From: Proteobacteria bacterium UBA1844
GTDB taxonomy: Bacteria > Pseudomonadota > Gammaproteobacteria > Steroidobacterales > Woeseiaceae
Direction of reading: 5' to 3'
Assembly: GCA_002338615.1 (NCBI GenBank)
Contig: DDIS01000114.1
Span: forward strand, 1 to 14,997
DNA: 14,997 nt
Shown: piece after piece, positions 1-8,718 of the stretch
How the letters are laid out: each line of letters begins with the position of its first letter
Numbering within the stretch: position 1 is the first letter of the stretch
Made by a program: the position numbers and the translations under genes
The notes under the pieces: generated by a model
What the model was told of the DNA's origin: nothing
The model's input: only the letters and a program-made list of their open reading frames with translations
Database searches by the model: none

Positions 1-133
1 CTCCTACGGTTTGGGCTTCGCTTCACGTAGGAGCGGCATCCTGCCGCAATCCGATCACCAACATCGCGCCGGGGACGGCACTCCTACGGTTTGGGCTTCG
101 CTTCACGTAGGAGCGGCATCCTGCCGCGATCCG
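1..133. repeat. Two REP-like palindromic repeats in tandem (80-nt period)
   Basis: Bases 1-53 and 81-133 are near-identical: 47 identical bases, one mismatch (A48 against G128), then five more identical bases. Each copy holds two nested palindromes: CTCCTACG pairing with CGTAGGAG across a 17-nt loop, and GCGGCA-TCC-TGCCGC, a perfect 6-bp stem. The 'GTAGGAGCGGC' core resembles REP elements that are abundant in gammaproteobacteria. The second copy ends exactly where the mltF stop codon begins, so it probably forms the 3' end of the mltF transcript and could act as a terminator or RNA stabiliser. The first copy starts at base 1, so the array may extend left of the window. Confidence 0.85.
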
Positions 134-1513
134 TTACTCGCTGATTGCCAGCACCGCGTCCTGATCGAGACCCTGTTCCTGGTCCGTTAGCCACACCAGG
201 ATCTTGTAGTACGCGCGAATATTGTTCACGTACAGCACTGGCTCCCAGCCACGTGCATAGCCATAGGGCAACTTCGAGTACCACTTGCGTTGTGCAAGCA
301 ACGGCAGCGCATTGGAGGTGTCCACCCAGGAGTCGGGGTCGCCACCGAGTTGCTCGACGATCAGGCGCGCATCTTTAACGTGATTGAAGCCGACGTTGTA
401 CGCAGCCAGCGCCATCCAGGTGCGGTCCGGCTCATCAACGGTATCGGCAACGCGCTCGGTCTGACGTGCAAAAAACTGTGCGCCACCGTAAATACTCGTG
501 TCCGGATCAACGCGGTCATCAAGCCCGAGGTACGCGGCCGTGTCCTGTGTCAGCATCATGATGCCCTTGACGCCGGTCGGTGATACCGCATGCGAACGCC
601 AGTGTGATTCCTGGTAGCCAATCGCGGCAAGCAGGCGCCAGTCGATACCCCATTCAGCGGCCGCTTTTTCGAAGGATTCGCGGTAGCGTGGCAGGCGGCT
701 CTCATAGTGCCGAATGAAATTCCGCGTGCCGACGTAGTCGAATTTTTGCGTATGCCCGTAGTAACGATCATGAATGCGATCGAGCGTGCCATCGCGTTCG
801 AGCCCGATCAGAAAGTCGTCGGCGCGCGCCAGCAAACTGTTGCCGGATTCCTTGGTGAATGCCCATGCGAGCGGGTCACCGACCTGCAGGTCAAAGGCAA
901 CGCGCAGGTCGGGCTGAAAGTTACGATGGATATTGAAATCGGTGCTGTCTGCAATCGTGTAGTCGATTTCATCGGAGGCGACTTTTTCCAGCAACTGCGA
1001 CATGTCGTCGTCCGCATTCTCGGTCCATTCCAGCTCGGGATATTCCAGCTTGAGGCGCGCCAGCATATCCGCGTGACTGCTGCCCGCAAGTACCTCGATG
1101 CGGGACCCTATGATGTCCTCGACGCTGTGAGGCTTTCCTTCTCCCAGCCGATAAATAAGTTGCATGTCGACAGTTTCGTAGGGATGACCGAAGTTCAGGA
1201 ATTGCTGGCGCGACTTCGTTATTGAAAGCCCCGCAGCAGCCATGTGCACGTGGCCGGACATCAGGAGCGGGACGATTTCCGAGACACTGGCGACCGACTC
1301 GAGTATCAGCGCAACGCCCAGGTCGTCGGCAAAGGCCTGTACCAGATCGAACTCCGGCCCCGACGGCCCATCAGGACCAACCACATAGGAAGACGGGCTG
1401 TCGCGCGTGACAACACGCAGTTCCCCGATCTCGCGGATCTGGTCGAGCAGTGGCGGCGGCGTTGAGCAGGTGCTGAGCAATGCCGCCAGTGCAATGTAAG
1501 ATAGCGAACGCAT
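134..1513 (-). CDS. mltF: Membrane-bound lytic murein transglycosylase F
   Basis: This enzyme cleaves the MurNAc-GlcNAc bond of peptidoglycan in the periplasm, leaving 1,6-anhydro-MurNAc ends. The 459-residue product has the MltF order: export signal (1-16), a periplasmic solute-binding (SBP_bac_3) domain (about 32-252), then a C-terminal SLT lysozyme-like domain (about 280-440). The catalytic Glu is E302 in the motif YQESHW, followed by SPTGVKGIMMLT and the late AAYNVG motif, all typical of family 1 transglycosylases. The reading frame stays open 70 codons upstream, but the ATG at 1513 gives a normal signal peptide, so I chose it although no clear Shine-Dalgarno precedes it. Cys16 (LSTC) could be a lipobox, with an atypical Thr at -1. 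It is somewhat shorter than E. coli MltF. The N-terminal domain is regulatory in known homologues; its ligand here is unknown. Confidence 0.93.
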   Translation of the reverse strand: MRSLSYIALAALLSTCSTPPPLLDQIREIGELRVVTRDSPSSYVVGPDGPSGPEFDLVQAFADDLGVALILESVASVSEIVPLLMSGHVHMAAAGLSITKSRQQFLNFGHPYETVDMQLIYRLGEGKPHSVEDIIGSRIEVLAGSSHADMLARLKLEYPELEWTENADDDMSQLLEKVASDEIDYTIADSTDFNIHRNFQPDLRVAFDLQVGDPLAWAFTKESGNSLLARADDFLIGLERDGTLDRIHDRYYGHTQKFDYVGTRNFIRHYESRLPRYRESFEKAAAEWGIDWRLLAAIGYQESHWRSHAVSPTGVKGIMMLTQDTAAYLGLDDRVDPDTSIYGGAQFFARQTERVADTVDEPDRTWMALAAYNVGFNHVKDARLIVEQLGGDPDSWVDTSNALPLLAQRKWYSKLPYGYARGWEPVLYVNNIRAYYKILVWLTDQEQGLDQDAVLAISE

Positions 1514-1767
1514 TGTGGTTAGGCTACACGAGGGATTGCCGAAATGCAGCGGCTCAGGTGGAGTTTTGGCGCCGCTAAAATTGCGATTTCCACTCCCGGA
1601 AAGGTCCCCGAAGCTGAACGGGCCGCAACTGCCCCACATTGGCCAGGATTTTAGGACCCCTGCGTGAAGCGGACACCACTTCGTGCCCCGGACATTCGAA
1701 AAGCTGGAGTCAGAGTGGGACACTCTCTCTTACTAGTTTCTATAGCGCTAAGCACTGGAGTTGGTGC

Positions 1768-2838
1768 ATGAGACAGCGCGTCCGGTTTGCGACTTCGGCA
1801 GATGGCGTACAAATTGCGTACACCACAACCGGCAAGGGTCCACCACTGCTTCGAGTGGCCAATTGGTTTACGCACCTCGAGTTCGATCGGAAGAGTGCGA
1901 TCTGGCGCCACTGGTTCGACGCCCTGTCCGAGAATCGCAGCCTGGTCCGCTACGACCCGCGCGGTACCGGGCTGTCCGATCGAAACGTTGATAATTTTTC
2001 CCTGTCTCGCTGGATTGACGATCTCGATGCGGTTGTCGACGATGCGGGCCTGGCAAAATTTACCTTGTTCGGGCTGTGCCAGGGTGGTGCCGTCGCCGCC
2101 GCCTATGCGGCCCTGCATCCCAACCGGGTTAGCCGGCTGGTGTTGTACGATGCTTACGCGTTCGGCGCCTATACGGATGGGGTGTCGGAAAGGCTTGCGC
2201 GGGAAGCCTGCGCGCTTGCGCAAATGATTGAGGTCGGGTGGGGCAAGGAAAACGCGGTATTTCGCGAGGTCTTCGCGAGGTTGTTGATGCCGCACGCGGA
2301 TCAGGACGAACTGCGCTGGATTGGTGAACTGCAGCGCCTGAGCGCCTCGGCGCGCAACGCGCACTTGCTCTGGGACGCCTTTCAGAATTTTGATATTCGG
2401 GACGTTGCGGCCAACATCAGCGTGCCCACCCTTGTATTTCACGGGCGTGGCGATGCAATGGTGCCATTCGAGGCCGGCCGCCACCTTGCCTCCCTGATAC
2501 CCAATGCCCGTTTTGTGCCGCTGGAGACGGACAACCACATTCTCAGCCGCGACGAAAAAGCCTGGCAGACATTTCGCCGCGAGTTCAACGAATTCCTGGC
2601 ACCCGAATCTGGCCCAACGGGCACCGGCAATGCCGCATTTGATTCACTAACGGCTCGCGAGCGGGACGTACTGCAAGGCGTTGCTCGCGGTCTCAACAAT
2701 CGTGAGCTCGCCGATTTACTGAATATTTCTGAAAAGACAGTTCGCAACCACCTCACAGCGGTGTTCTCGAAACTCGGCGTGTCTAGCCGCGCAAAGGCAA
2801 TGGTGCTGGCACGAGATGCGGGCTTCGGGCGCGACTGA
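1768..2838 (+). CDS. Alpha/beta-hydrolase fused to LuxR-type HTH regulator
   Basis: The 356-residue protein joins an alpha/beta-hydrolase fold (about 1-277) to a LuxR/GerE-type helix-turn-helix (about 292-353: LTARERDVL, then ISEKTVRNHL and FSKLGVSSR). Hydrolase landmarks are the RYDPRGTGLSD loop at 61-71, the nucleophile elbow GLCQGG at 102-107, Asp229 in HGRGDAMVP and His257 in DNHIL. The elbow has Cys104 where most hydrolases have Ser, as in dienelactone hydrolase, and the Asp and His partners are present. The protein may therefore sense or turn over a small molecule and couple that to DNA binding; this is inference from the fusion. The ATG at 1768 has a TGGAG Shine-Dalgarno 7 nt upstream. 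The frame is open further upstream from 1639, but without a recognisable domain. It is divergent from mltF across 254 nt containing the palindrome TAGCGCTA (1743-1750). Targets are unknown. Confidence 0.9.
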   Translation: MRQRVRFATSADGVQIAYTTTGKGPPLLRVANWFTHLEFDRKSAIWRHWFDALSENRSLVRYDPRGTGLSDRNVDNFSLSRWIDDLDAVVDDAGLAKFTLFGLCQGGAVAAAYAALHPNRVSRLVLYDAYAFGAYTDGVSERLAREACALAQMIEVGWGKENAVFREVFARLLMPHADQDELRWIGELQRLSASARNAHLLWDAFQNFDIRDVAANISVPTLVFHGRGDAMVPFEAGRHLASLIPNARFVPLETDNHILSRDEKAWQTFRREFNEFLAPESGPTGTGNAAFDSLTARERDVLQGVARGLNNRELADLLNISEKTVRNHLTAVFSKLGVSSRAKAMVLARDAGFGRD

Positions 2839-3245
2839 GGAAACTCCAAGGACATATGTCTCGAATCCCGCACAGGTGCAAAAGGTGCCAAAGAATTTTC
2901 AGGACCTGGGTCTCATGCGCAGCGCTGGCTACCTGCCTCGACTCCACATTGCGGATGATTGCAGCATGCATGGAGCTGGCACTCACCTCTCTTAGCGTTG
3001 AAGTGAGCGCGCACGCGGATGTGCGAGGTTGCCTGATGGTGGATCCCAGCGTGCCCGCCGGCTTTCAACGCATCGACGCCCAGGTACGCATCACGGCGAA
3101 GAATGACACGGATGCAGCCCGGATCAAGACGCTGGTCGCGACGGCGGAACGGTGCTGCGTGGTCCTGCAAACGCTACGAAGCGACGTCCCGGTGTTGACG
3201 AGTGTCAATGAACCCGCGGAGCGTGTGGTTGCCCTGAGTGCGTAG
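2839..3245 (+). pseudogene. Decayed OsmC-family peroxiredoxin-like gene
   Basis: From about 2907 the frame reads like the second half of an OsmC/Ohr-family protein: CAALATCLDSTLRMIAA (the helix carrying the conserved Cys), LTSLSVEVSAHADVRG, VDPSVPAGFQRIDAQVRI, and a final RCCVVLQTL helix. The N-terminal strands that precede this helix in OsmC proteins are missing from that frame. Instead a different frame, in phase with the preceding stop, encodes an OsmC-like stretch (GAKGAKEFSGPGS, about 2878-2916) just before it. This pattern fits a small deletion or frameshift near 2910-2920 plus loss of the original start. A truncated protein could still start at the ATG at 2856, but its first 17 residues match nothing I recognise. 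OsmC proteins use paired Cys to reduce organic peroxides; here the fragment is probably non-functional. Confidence 0.6.
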
Positions 3246-3321
3246 CCAAAAACGTCGCTACTCAAGTCAGTCGGTCAGGTCAACCGGGACTCGGCCAGCC
3301 CGCAATGCTGGCTGCCAGCGC

Positions 3322-3349
3322 TTGATATTGCATGGCTTCCCGGTAGACT
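3322..3349 (+). promoter_or_regulatory. Probable sigma-70 promoter of tRNA-Ser
   Basis: TTGATA (3322-3327) and TAGACT (3344-3349) are separated by 16 nt and followed by the GC-rich stretch GAGCGCGCC, a discriminator type usual for stable-RNA promoters under stringent control. It would start transcription roughly 55 nt before the tRNA. Confidence 0.5.
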
Positions 3350-3410
3350 GAGCGCGCCTTCGCAGGGATACAGCGCCGCAGGCGCCAATTTGAAGTTCGT
3401 AGTGACCGTT

Positions 3411-3501
<91 letters not shown>

Positions 3502-3524
3502 ATATCACAGTACTAATCGGTTGT

Positions 3525-3611
3525 CGAAATTGGTGTCCCCACACGACGCCGCATGAAGCGGCCCGACTACTTGAACCCGCTTTGTAAATGTACTTGTATC
3601 CGAAATTGGTG
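3525..3611. repeat. Short direct repeat CGAAATTGGTG flanking 65 nt
   Basis: The 11-mer CGAAATTGGTG occurs at 3525-3535 and 3601-3611, just downstream of tRNA-Ser. Between the copies lies a small hairpin (GCCGC-ATGAA-GCGGC, 3548-3562) with no T-run. The function is unknown. The 244-nt stretch 3502-3745 holds nothing else I can support. Confidence 0.35.
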
Positions 3612-3745
3612 CAGCGCGTTCACTACAGCCTCACTCGTTGATATGCTAACGGGGTGCATTCGTTCATCACCTTTTAGCCGCTGCAACGTATACGTCGACA
3701 AGTGGCAGTCCGGCGCTCTGCCCAACCCGGAGTAGACTCGCCGCC

Positions 3746-4306
3746 ATGGGACTCTTGACCTTCAGCATCAACGTCACCCTCGATGGTTGCGTCGACCACC
3801 GGGAGGGAATCGCCGACGACGAAACGCACGCTTTCTTCACCCGTCTCATGGACGAGGGAGGAGCGATGCTATGGGGCCGCGTTACCTACGAGATGATGGA
3901 GAGCTACTGGCCGGCGATCGCGCGCGGCGACGAGGAAGTGCCGCCGGCTATCCGCGCGTGGGCGGTCAAGCTGGAGGCAAAGCCGAAGTACGTGGTGTCG
4001 TCGACGCGATCGGATTTCGGGTGGACCAACAGCCACCACATCGCCGGCGACTTGCGCACGAGCGTGCAAAAGCTCAAGGATGTTACCCCTGCAGGCGTAC
4101 TCCTCGGTAGCGGCTTGCTCGCGACCGAGCTGGACCGGCTGGATCTGATCGACGAATACAAATTCCTCGTTCACCCCAGGGTCGCCGGTCACGGCCCGAC
4201 CCTGTACCAGAGTGGGCTGCCTCGCACGCGACGACTCGAGTTGGTCTCGGTGACGCCACTCCGCAACGGCGCCGTCGCTGTGCACTATCGGCGCGCACGC
4301 GGCTAA
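3746..4306 (+). CDS. RibD C-terminal / dihydrofolate-reductase-like reductase
   Basis: The 186-residue product is a standalone RibD_C-fold protein of the group usually labelled dihydrofolate reductase family (Bacillus YyaP/YwjB-like). Family landmarks are an N-terminal strand with the SINVTLDG motif, the nucleotide-binding LWGRVTYEMM segment at about 42-51, a VVSSTR strand at about 82-87, and the C-terminal GVLLGSGLLATELDRLDLIDEY with HPRVAGHGPTLY. Members are predicted NADPH-dependent reductases, but their physiological substrate is mostly unknown and they are not the folate-pathway FolA. There is no strong Shine-Dalgarno close to the ATG (a GGAG lies 13 nt upstream). The gene is markedly GC-rich compared with the SRPBCC gene that follows, so the two may have different histories. 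Confidence 0.88.
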   Translation: MGLLTFSINVTLDGCVDHREGIADDETHAFFTRLMDEGGAMLWGRVTYEMMESYWPAIARGDEEVPPAIRAWAVKLEAKPKYVVSSTRSDFGWTNSHHIAGDLRTSVQKLKDVTPAGVLLGSGLLATELDRLDLIDEYKFLVHPRVAGHGPTLYQSGLPRTRRLELVSVTPLRNGAVAVHYRRARG

Positions 4307-4426
4307 CAGTGGATTGCAGCGGACGGTCCGCCGGCATTGGCCGAATCCAGCTTCACAAGTGATAAACTGCTGGCAGGCTGCAGGTAAGCCGAAGCAGCCA
4401 GCGAGCGCCCCGAATCGGAAACCGCA

Positions 4427-4822
4427 ATGCTTCAGGCAAGAACGATCAGCATCTCAATCAATCGAAGTTGGGAGACCGTTTACGAAGCTATCTGGCGGCC
4501 CGAGTCCTTTCCCAAGTGGGCTTCTGGACTTGGCAAAGCGTCGCTCACAAAGGTCGGAGACGTGTGGACGGCTGACGGCCCGGAAGGGCCGATCACCATA
4601 AGCTTTACAGATCACAACGTGTTTGGCGTTATGGATCACTATGTCGATACCGGGAACGGTTCGAAAATATATGTTCCGCTGAGAATAGTCCCCAATGGTG
4701 ACGGTGCAGTGGTCTTGCTGACACTGTTTCGGCAACCAGGTATGTCGGCCGACAAATTCGACGCCGATGCAGCATGGGTTGCACGTGACCTCAAATCTCT
4801 GAAAGAGTTCGTTACACGTTGA
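4427..4822 (+). CDS. SRPBCC (START-like) family protein
   Basis: The 131-residue product has the helix-grip pattern of SRPBCC/polyketide-cyclase-like proteins. It opens with a strand (ISISINRSWETVYEAI), then the short PESFPKWASGL loop typical of these small bacterial members. Successive beta strands follow (VGDVWTADGPEGPITISF, VFGVMDHYV, KIYVPLRIVP, AVVLLTLFR), and the protein closes with the long amphipathic helix AAWVARDLKSLKEFV. Such proteins bind hydrophobic ligands in a cavity; the ligand cannot be deduced. It is cytoplasmic, with no signal peptide. It starts 120 nt after the reductase gene in the same direction, so co-transcription is possible but not shown. A CGGAA sequence lies about 6 nt before the ATG. 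A 6-bp hairpin CTATGC-TCG-GCATAG (4877-4891) follows the stop but lacks a T-run. Confidence 0.82.
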   Translation: MLQARTISISINRSWETVYEAIWRPESFPKWASGLGKASLTKVGDVWTADGPEGPITISFTDHNVFGVMDHYVDTGNGSKIYVPLRIVPNGDGAVVLLTLFRQPGMSADKFDADAAWVARDLKSLKEFVTR

Positions 4823-5039
4823 CCCTTCAGTGTTGCTTCCGAATAGCCACCTAATGGCGATCTTTCCGTATCGTAGCTATGCTCGGCATAGTACTCATTC
4901 GAACTGTTGTATCCGGGGGCGCTCTGTATCGCGATGTCCCAGCACGTCGAAATATGACCAAGTAATTTCACACGCTCGGTCAGCGACTGCCTGTCATGTT
5001 ACTACGAGGTGATCGCTCGGACCTGGTAGGAAGAGAGGG

Positions 5040-8000
5040 TCAGAAGGATCCCCAATAGAGCTGAGCCTCACCGGTCGAAATGACACGACCGACTTTCTTG
5101 AACGCCTTTTGAACGTCGGGCCGTGCCCTGACTTTGCCGGCTCGGGCTTCAAGCTCAGCAAGAAATGATGGCTTTGGCCCGGTAGCTGTTGTTTCCACGA
5201 AAGCCCTGATCGCGTTTCTTTGTTGATCGTCATCTTGCAGACGATCGACGATAATGGCAGCGGCCTCATCCAGCTTGTTCAGGCACAGCAGGGTTTCTGT
5301 GTAGCCACCTGGATTCTTTTCTGCGATCGGCATGATCGATTCGGCCAGGACAGTTTCGGATTCTTCAATTCTGTCAAGCTGATACAAAGCGCAGGCTTTT
5401 ATTCCGTAGATATACACCCAGCCGAAATCGCTTGCGACATCGCGCCCCAAGCCTTCTAAAACTTCAATCGAATGGAGCGCGGACTCAAATTCGCCCCAGA
5501 ATTGCAAAAGTTCTATGTGATTGATGGCCATTGAAACCAGTGACCCGTTCTCGCGAATGCCAAAATTCTCGAGGCGAGTCATAAGAGCAAAGGCCGTCTC
5601 GGAAGAACCGCTCTGGGCGAGTAAGAACGCATACCCATTGACGAACCAATACGCGTCCTCACCAACAGCTTCTATGCGTGGCCAATTCTCTATGATTGGC
5701 GCGGCATACTCCAGGGCCTCGTCAATTCGCCCGGCAATCCGAAGCGCCGCAAGGTGGTGCGTTTTCTTACTATAATCATTGGGTGCCGCTGTTGCGGCAC
5801 TTTCAGTGGTAGAAACATACTCTGTAAACGCCTTCGATAAGTCTTGTCCCCACCTTTGCTCGATCGCCGACCAGATGGCCGCGGTCTTATTGTTGGTCAG
5901 AAGATCGGCAATGTCTTTCGGGTTTTGCACATAATCCAGGTATTGTAAGGCCTCCGAATCCTTGCCGGCTTGGCTCAAGGCTTCAATTGCGGGTACAAAA
6001 ACCCAGCGGAGTTCATCCAGGTTTTTCGACTGGGTGTCGTGAAGCGCGCGAGCCAATGCTATTTCCAGATTTTCCAATTCCTCGCTTAGACCGGAACGTC
6101 GAAGGTAACGTATAAGCGACGATAGCCAATCCACGTCGATGTCATTTACGGCGGAAGCATGCCTTGTCAATAACAGGATCAATACCTCACTCGCCTTGGC
6201 GGTTTCCCCTTCATTTCCTAGTACCCAGAAATAAAGAAAATAACTTCTGGGGTCAGGTGGTTCGAACAGTCTAAAAGCTTCCGCGAACGGCGCAAGCGCT
6301 GCCCGGTTACGGTTGAGGCTCGTCAAAACGATAGCCTTCTGTAGCTGCAGGTAGCCCTGCAATTTGGCTGGCTCGGTATATTTGTTGATCAATGCATTCA
6401 AGCTGGTCAAGGCCTCGACGTTCTGCTGTTGAGCCATCTGCGAACGAATCAGCATAAGTGTCTTTTCCGTATCGGGACTTAGCGGTGTCGCAAGGTCAAG
6501 TTGCCGGGAAACGGTTGGTAATGCCATATCGAGATTGATCTTGAGCTCCGTGTCTTCGGCAATTTTTTCCGCAAGAGTCGTAATTGTCTTGATCAGTTCT
6601 GGCTCAGCTACTTTGTCTGCAACGGTCAACATGTATTCAACCTCGAATGCTTCGCCGTCGCTGGAGTACGTCTGCGCATAGGAGATGCCCGCCACCGAAT
6701 CAGACCAGCCACTCGGTAGAAATAACATCTGACCCGGCGTTTCGATACGAATGACGTGCCGTGCTTTAGTTCCGTAGGGAAGTCGCAAGGGCGCAATTCG
6801 TTCCGCCTCGACACGCCGTGGCAACAGTCCCTGAACGGCAGACGCAACAATTGGCAACTTGTGTCCAAGGTTTCCGTCTTCAAAGACGTCTGAATCCATT
6901 TCGTATTCGGCACGATAAACAACAACGTTACCTTCCAGATCGTCGGATACCGCCAGTGGCCGGCTCTCTTTGAGACCGGGATAGAGCGCCGAATAATGAT
7001 CGAGGAATGTGCGCGCGAGACTCTCGCGACCGATACCGGCAACCATCAGCCTTGCAAAATCCGCGGCAGCTCTTCGGCTCGTATACTCGATCGTCAGCCT
7101 CAGGCCGATGTCGCCACCGTCAGGAAACCTGAGCGTCTCGGAAATTTCATCGGTAGGGACGTCTGGCATCGGCACGTCGAGTTTGACGAGTGTCGCCTGA
7201 TCCGCACGTACTGGCAAAACAAAACCGTAATCCAGTGGCGAGAGAGCACCCAGGGTGCCGCCTTGGTGAGATAAGGTTGGATCAACCCAGATTTCCTGCT
7301 CCCCGAGGTCGATTTGTACAATAACGTGGTCGAAAGCGTCGATCGTCGGTGGGAGGGTGGCAAGGCTTTTGCCGCCTTGCAGCGAAGCAAGCGCAGGGGC
7401 CGCATCGATATTGAAATAGTCCAGCGCTGCAACGAGCAGTACGGCCTTATCCTTGCAGTCGCCGTACCCTCTTCGTAGTGTTACCGCGGGTGGGCGAGGG
7501 ACGTGGGAGCCAAGTCCTACCTCAATCCCAAGATAGCGGATATCTTCCTGGACTAGCCTCAAGACGTGCGAAATCCGTTCTTCGCTTCGTGGAAAGCTGG
7601 CCGCAATGTCGTCCAGTTTCTTGAGGAACTGCGAGGGGAGTGGTTCGTCTATCGTGAAGACGGGCAGGGCCCAGTCAACAATATCGGACCAGGAATCCAT
7701 GGTCGAAAATACGATAAAACCAAATTGAATCCAATCGTCTGGGACATCCTGTTCCACGCGAACCGGATCAGGGTCGCGAACACTTAACTCGAAAGTCGTC
7801 CAGCCGTCCTCAGTAGTAACCAAGGGCCGAATATCGGTTGCCACTCCTCGAGGTGTTAGTGGCAGGTCTTCAGGCACAGACAGACGGAAGTGCATCTGGG
7901 CCAACGGCATACTCCATTGGACTGATGCAAGGTCAAAGAATTCGCCCGGCCATAACGGTGATTCAACAGTTCCGCTGACAGCATAGTCGACTACATCGCC

Positions 8001-8459
8001 AACACGGATGTCTTTTAATTGAATTACAGCGGTGAGGTTGCCGTCGATGAGGCTGCTATCCAGACCTTCTTCCTGACGAAGTATCGTAATCTCGGCATCC
8101 GGCAGCCGGTCAACAACTTCGCCATCTCGAGTGACCCGAATAAAGTTAAACGCCAGCGTCCCATTGGCTGGGTCAAACAGTCGTATAACAGTCGCTGCGG
8201 ACTCGAGTCCTGATCGTTCTATAACTTCATACACCTGGCGCTCGAAATACTCGTATCCGCCACTCGTTTTTCGAACCTGACGATCACTTAACAGGTAAGC
8301 GATACCGAGCTGAAATTGTCCTTCCCGGTCATGCGCAAAGTCTTCGAGTGCCTGCTCGACAACCCAATCCGCGACGGCGGTTTTTCCTACCTCGGGTTCG
8401 GCCAACGCCGAGCCGGTCGCGATGGCAAGAATAATAAGGATACAGAGGGAACGAATCAT
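5040..8459 (-). CDS. Exported DUF3857-transglutaminase-TPR protein
   Basis: A very large (1139-residue) periplasmic or surface protein. Residues 1-20 form a Sec signal peptide ending ALA|EP. A DUF3857 beta-domain (about 65-240) is followed by a transglutaminase-like core (about 295-400) with an intact triad: Cys335 in RRGYGDCKDKA, His378 in AFDHVIV and Asp393 in WVDPT. After a further beta-rich region (about 430-620), the rest (about 665-1139) is helical and TPR-like. DUF3857-transglutaminase pairs are common in Gram-negatives, often in large exported proteins, but their substrate is generally unknown; protease, amidase or cross-linking activity are all possible. I chose the ATG at 8459 because GAAGAG lies 7 nt upstream and the signal peptide begins there; the frame is open to 8675 but that extension has no signal. 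It is downstream of the DUF1444 gene in the same direction, 259 nt away. Confidence 0.9.
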   Translation of the reverse strand: MIRSLCILIILAIATGSALAEPEVGKTAVADWVVEQALEDFAHDREGQFQLGIAYLLSDRQVRKTSGGYEYFERQVYEVIERSGLESAATVIRLFDPANGTLAFNFIRVTRDGEVVDRLPDAEITILRQEEGLDSSLIDGNLTAVIQLKDIRVGDVVDYAVSGTVESPLWPGEFFDLASVQWSMPLAQMHFRLSVPEDLPLTPRGVATDIRPLVTTEDGWTTFELSVRDPDPVRVEQDVPDDWIQFGFIVFSTMDSWSDIVDWALPVFTIDEPLPSQFLKKLDDIAASFPRSEERISHVLRLVQEDIRYLGIEVGLGSHVPRPPAVTLRRGYGDCKDKAVLLVAALDYFNIDAAPALASLQGGKSLATLPPTIDAFDHVIVQIDLGEQEIWVDPTLSHQGGTLGALSPLDYGFVLPVRADQATLVKLDVPMPDVPTDEISETLRFPDGGDIGLRLTIEYTSRRAAADFARLMVAGIGRESLARTFLDHYSALYPGLKESRPLAVSDDLEGNVVVYRAEYEMDSDVFEDGNLGHKLPIVASAVQGLLPRRVEAERIAPLRLPYGTKARHVIRIETPGQMLFLPSGWSDSVAGISYAQTYSSDGEAFEVEYMLTVADKVAEPELIKTITTLAEKIAEDTELKINLDMALPTVSRQLDLATPLSPDTEKTLMLIRSQMAQQQNVEALTSLNALINKYTEPAKLQGYLQLQKAIVLTSLNRNRAALAPFAEAFRLFEPPDPRSYFLYFWVLGNEGETAKASEVLILLLTRHASAVNDIDVDWLSSLIRYLRRSGLSEELENLEIALARALHDTQSKNLDELRWVFVPAIEALSQAGKDSEALQYLDYVQNPKDIADLLTNNKTAAIWSAIEQRWGQDLSKAFTEYVSTTESAATAAPNDYSKKTHHLAALRIAGRIDEALEYAAPIIENWPRIEAVGEDAYWFVNGYAFLLAQSGSSETAFALMTRLENFGIRENGSLVSMAINHIELLQFWGEFESALHSIEVLEGLGRDVASDFGWVYIYGIKACALYQLDRIEESETVLAESIMPIAEKNPGGYTETLLCLNKLDEAAAIIVDRLQDDDQQRNAIRAFVETTATGPKPSFLAELEARAGKVRARPDVQKAFKKVGRVISTGEAQLYWGSF

Positions 8460-8718
8460 CAACTGACTCTTCGAATTTTTCGGCCGCATAGAATAGCATG
8501 CGCGGTCATCTGCACTATTGATGCATTCCTCATTGCGAGCTATAACCGCATTACGTCGGCCGAACCTGCAAAAGAATCCTGCTGTTTTTAGCCTGGCTGT
8601 CTGACTATGGGTAATAGTTTCGAGGGTTTGGTCAACTACTAGAGGGCCCCCGGAATACGCCGCAGTTATCTGCATTTTCTCAATGCAACGCTTGTCGCAA
8701 TCAATTGTATTGCTTTAC

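Noticed and set aside
1..133. CRISPR array
   Set aside because: There are only two repeats, each internally palindromic over most of its length, separated by about 27-33 nt, with no cas genes; REP-like elements explain it.
707..1225. Plus-strand 172-codon ORF opposite mltF
   Set aside because: It lies entirely within mltF on the other strand, has no domain, and is explained by codon bias of the real gene.
1651..2538. Minus-strand 295-codon ORF opposite the hydrolase-LuxR gene
   Set aside because: It has no recognisable domain and is a long shadow in GC-rich coding DNA of a well-supported gene.
3548..3562. Terminator for tRNA-Ser
   Set aside because: The GCCGC/GCGGC hairpin is only 5 bp and is not followed by a T-run.
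4639..4971. Minus-strand 110-codon ORF after the SRPBCC gene
   Set aside because: Half of it is antisense to the SRPBCC gene; the remainder shows no recognisable motif or ribosome-binding site.
8600..8640. Minus-strand promoter TTGACC...CATAGT upstream of the transglutaminase gene
   Set aside because: The spacer is 20 nt and the -10 match is poor, so it is not supportable as a promoter.
8460..8675. N-terminal extension of the transglutaminase gene
   Set aside because: The ATG at 8459 has a Shine-Dalgarno and begins a clean signal peptide; the upstream codons add a non-hydrophobic tail that would bury the signal.
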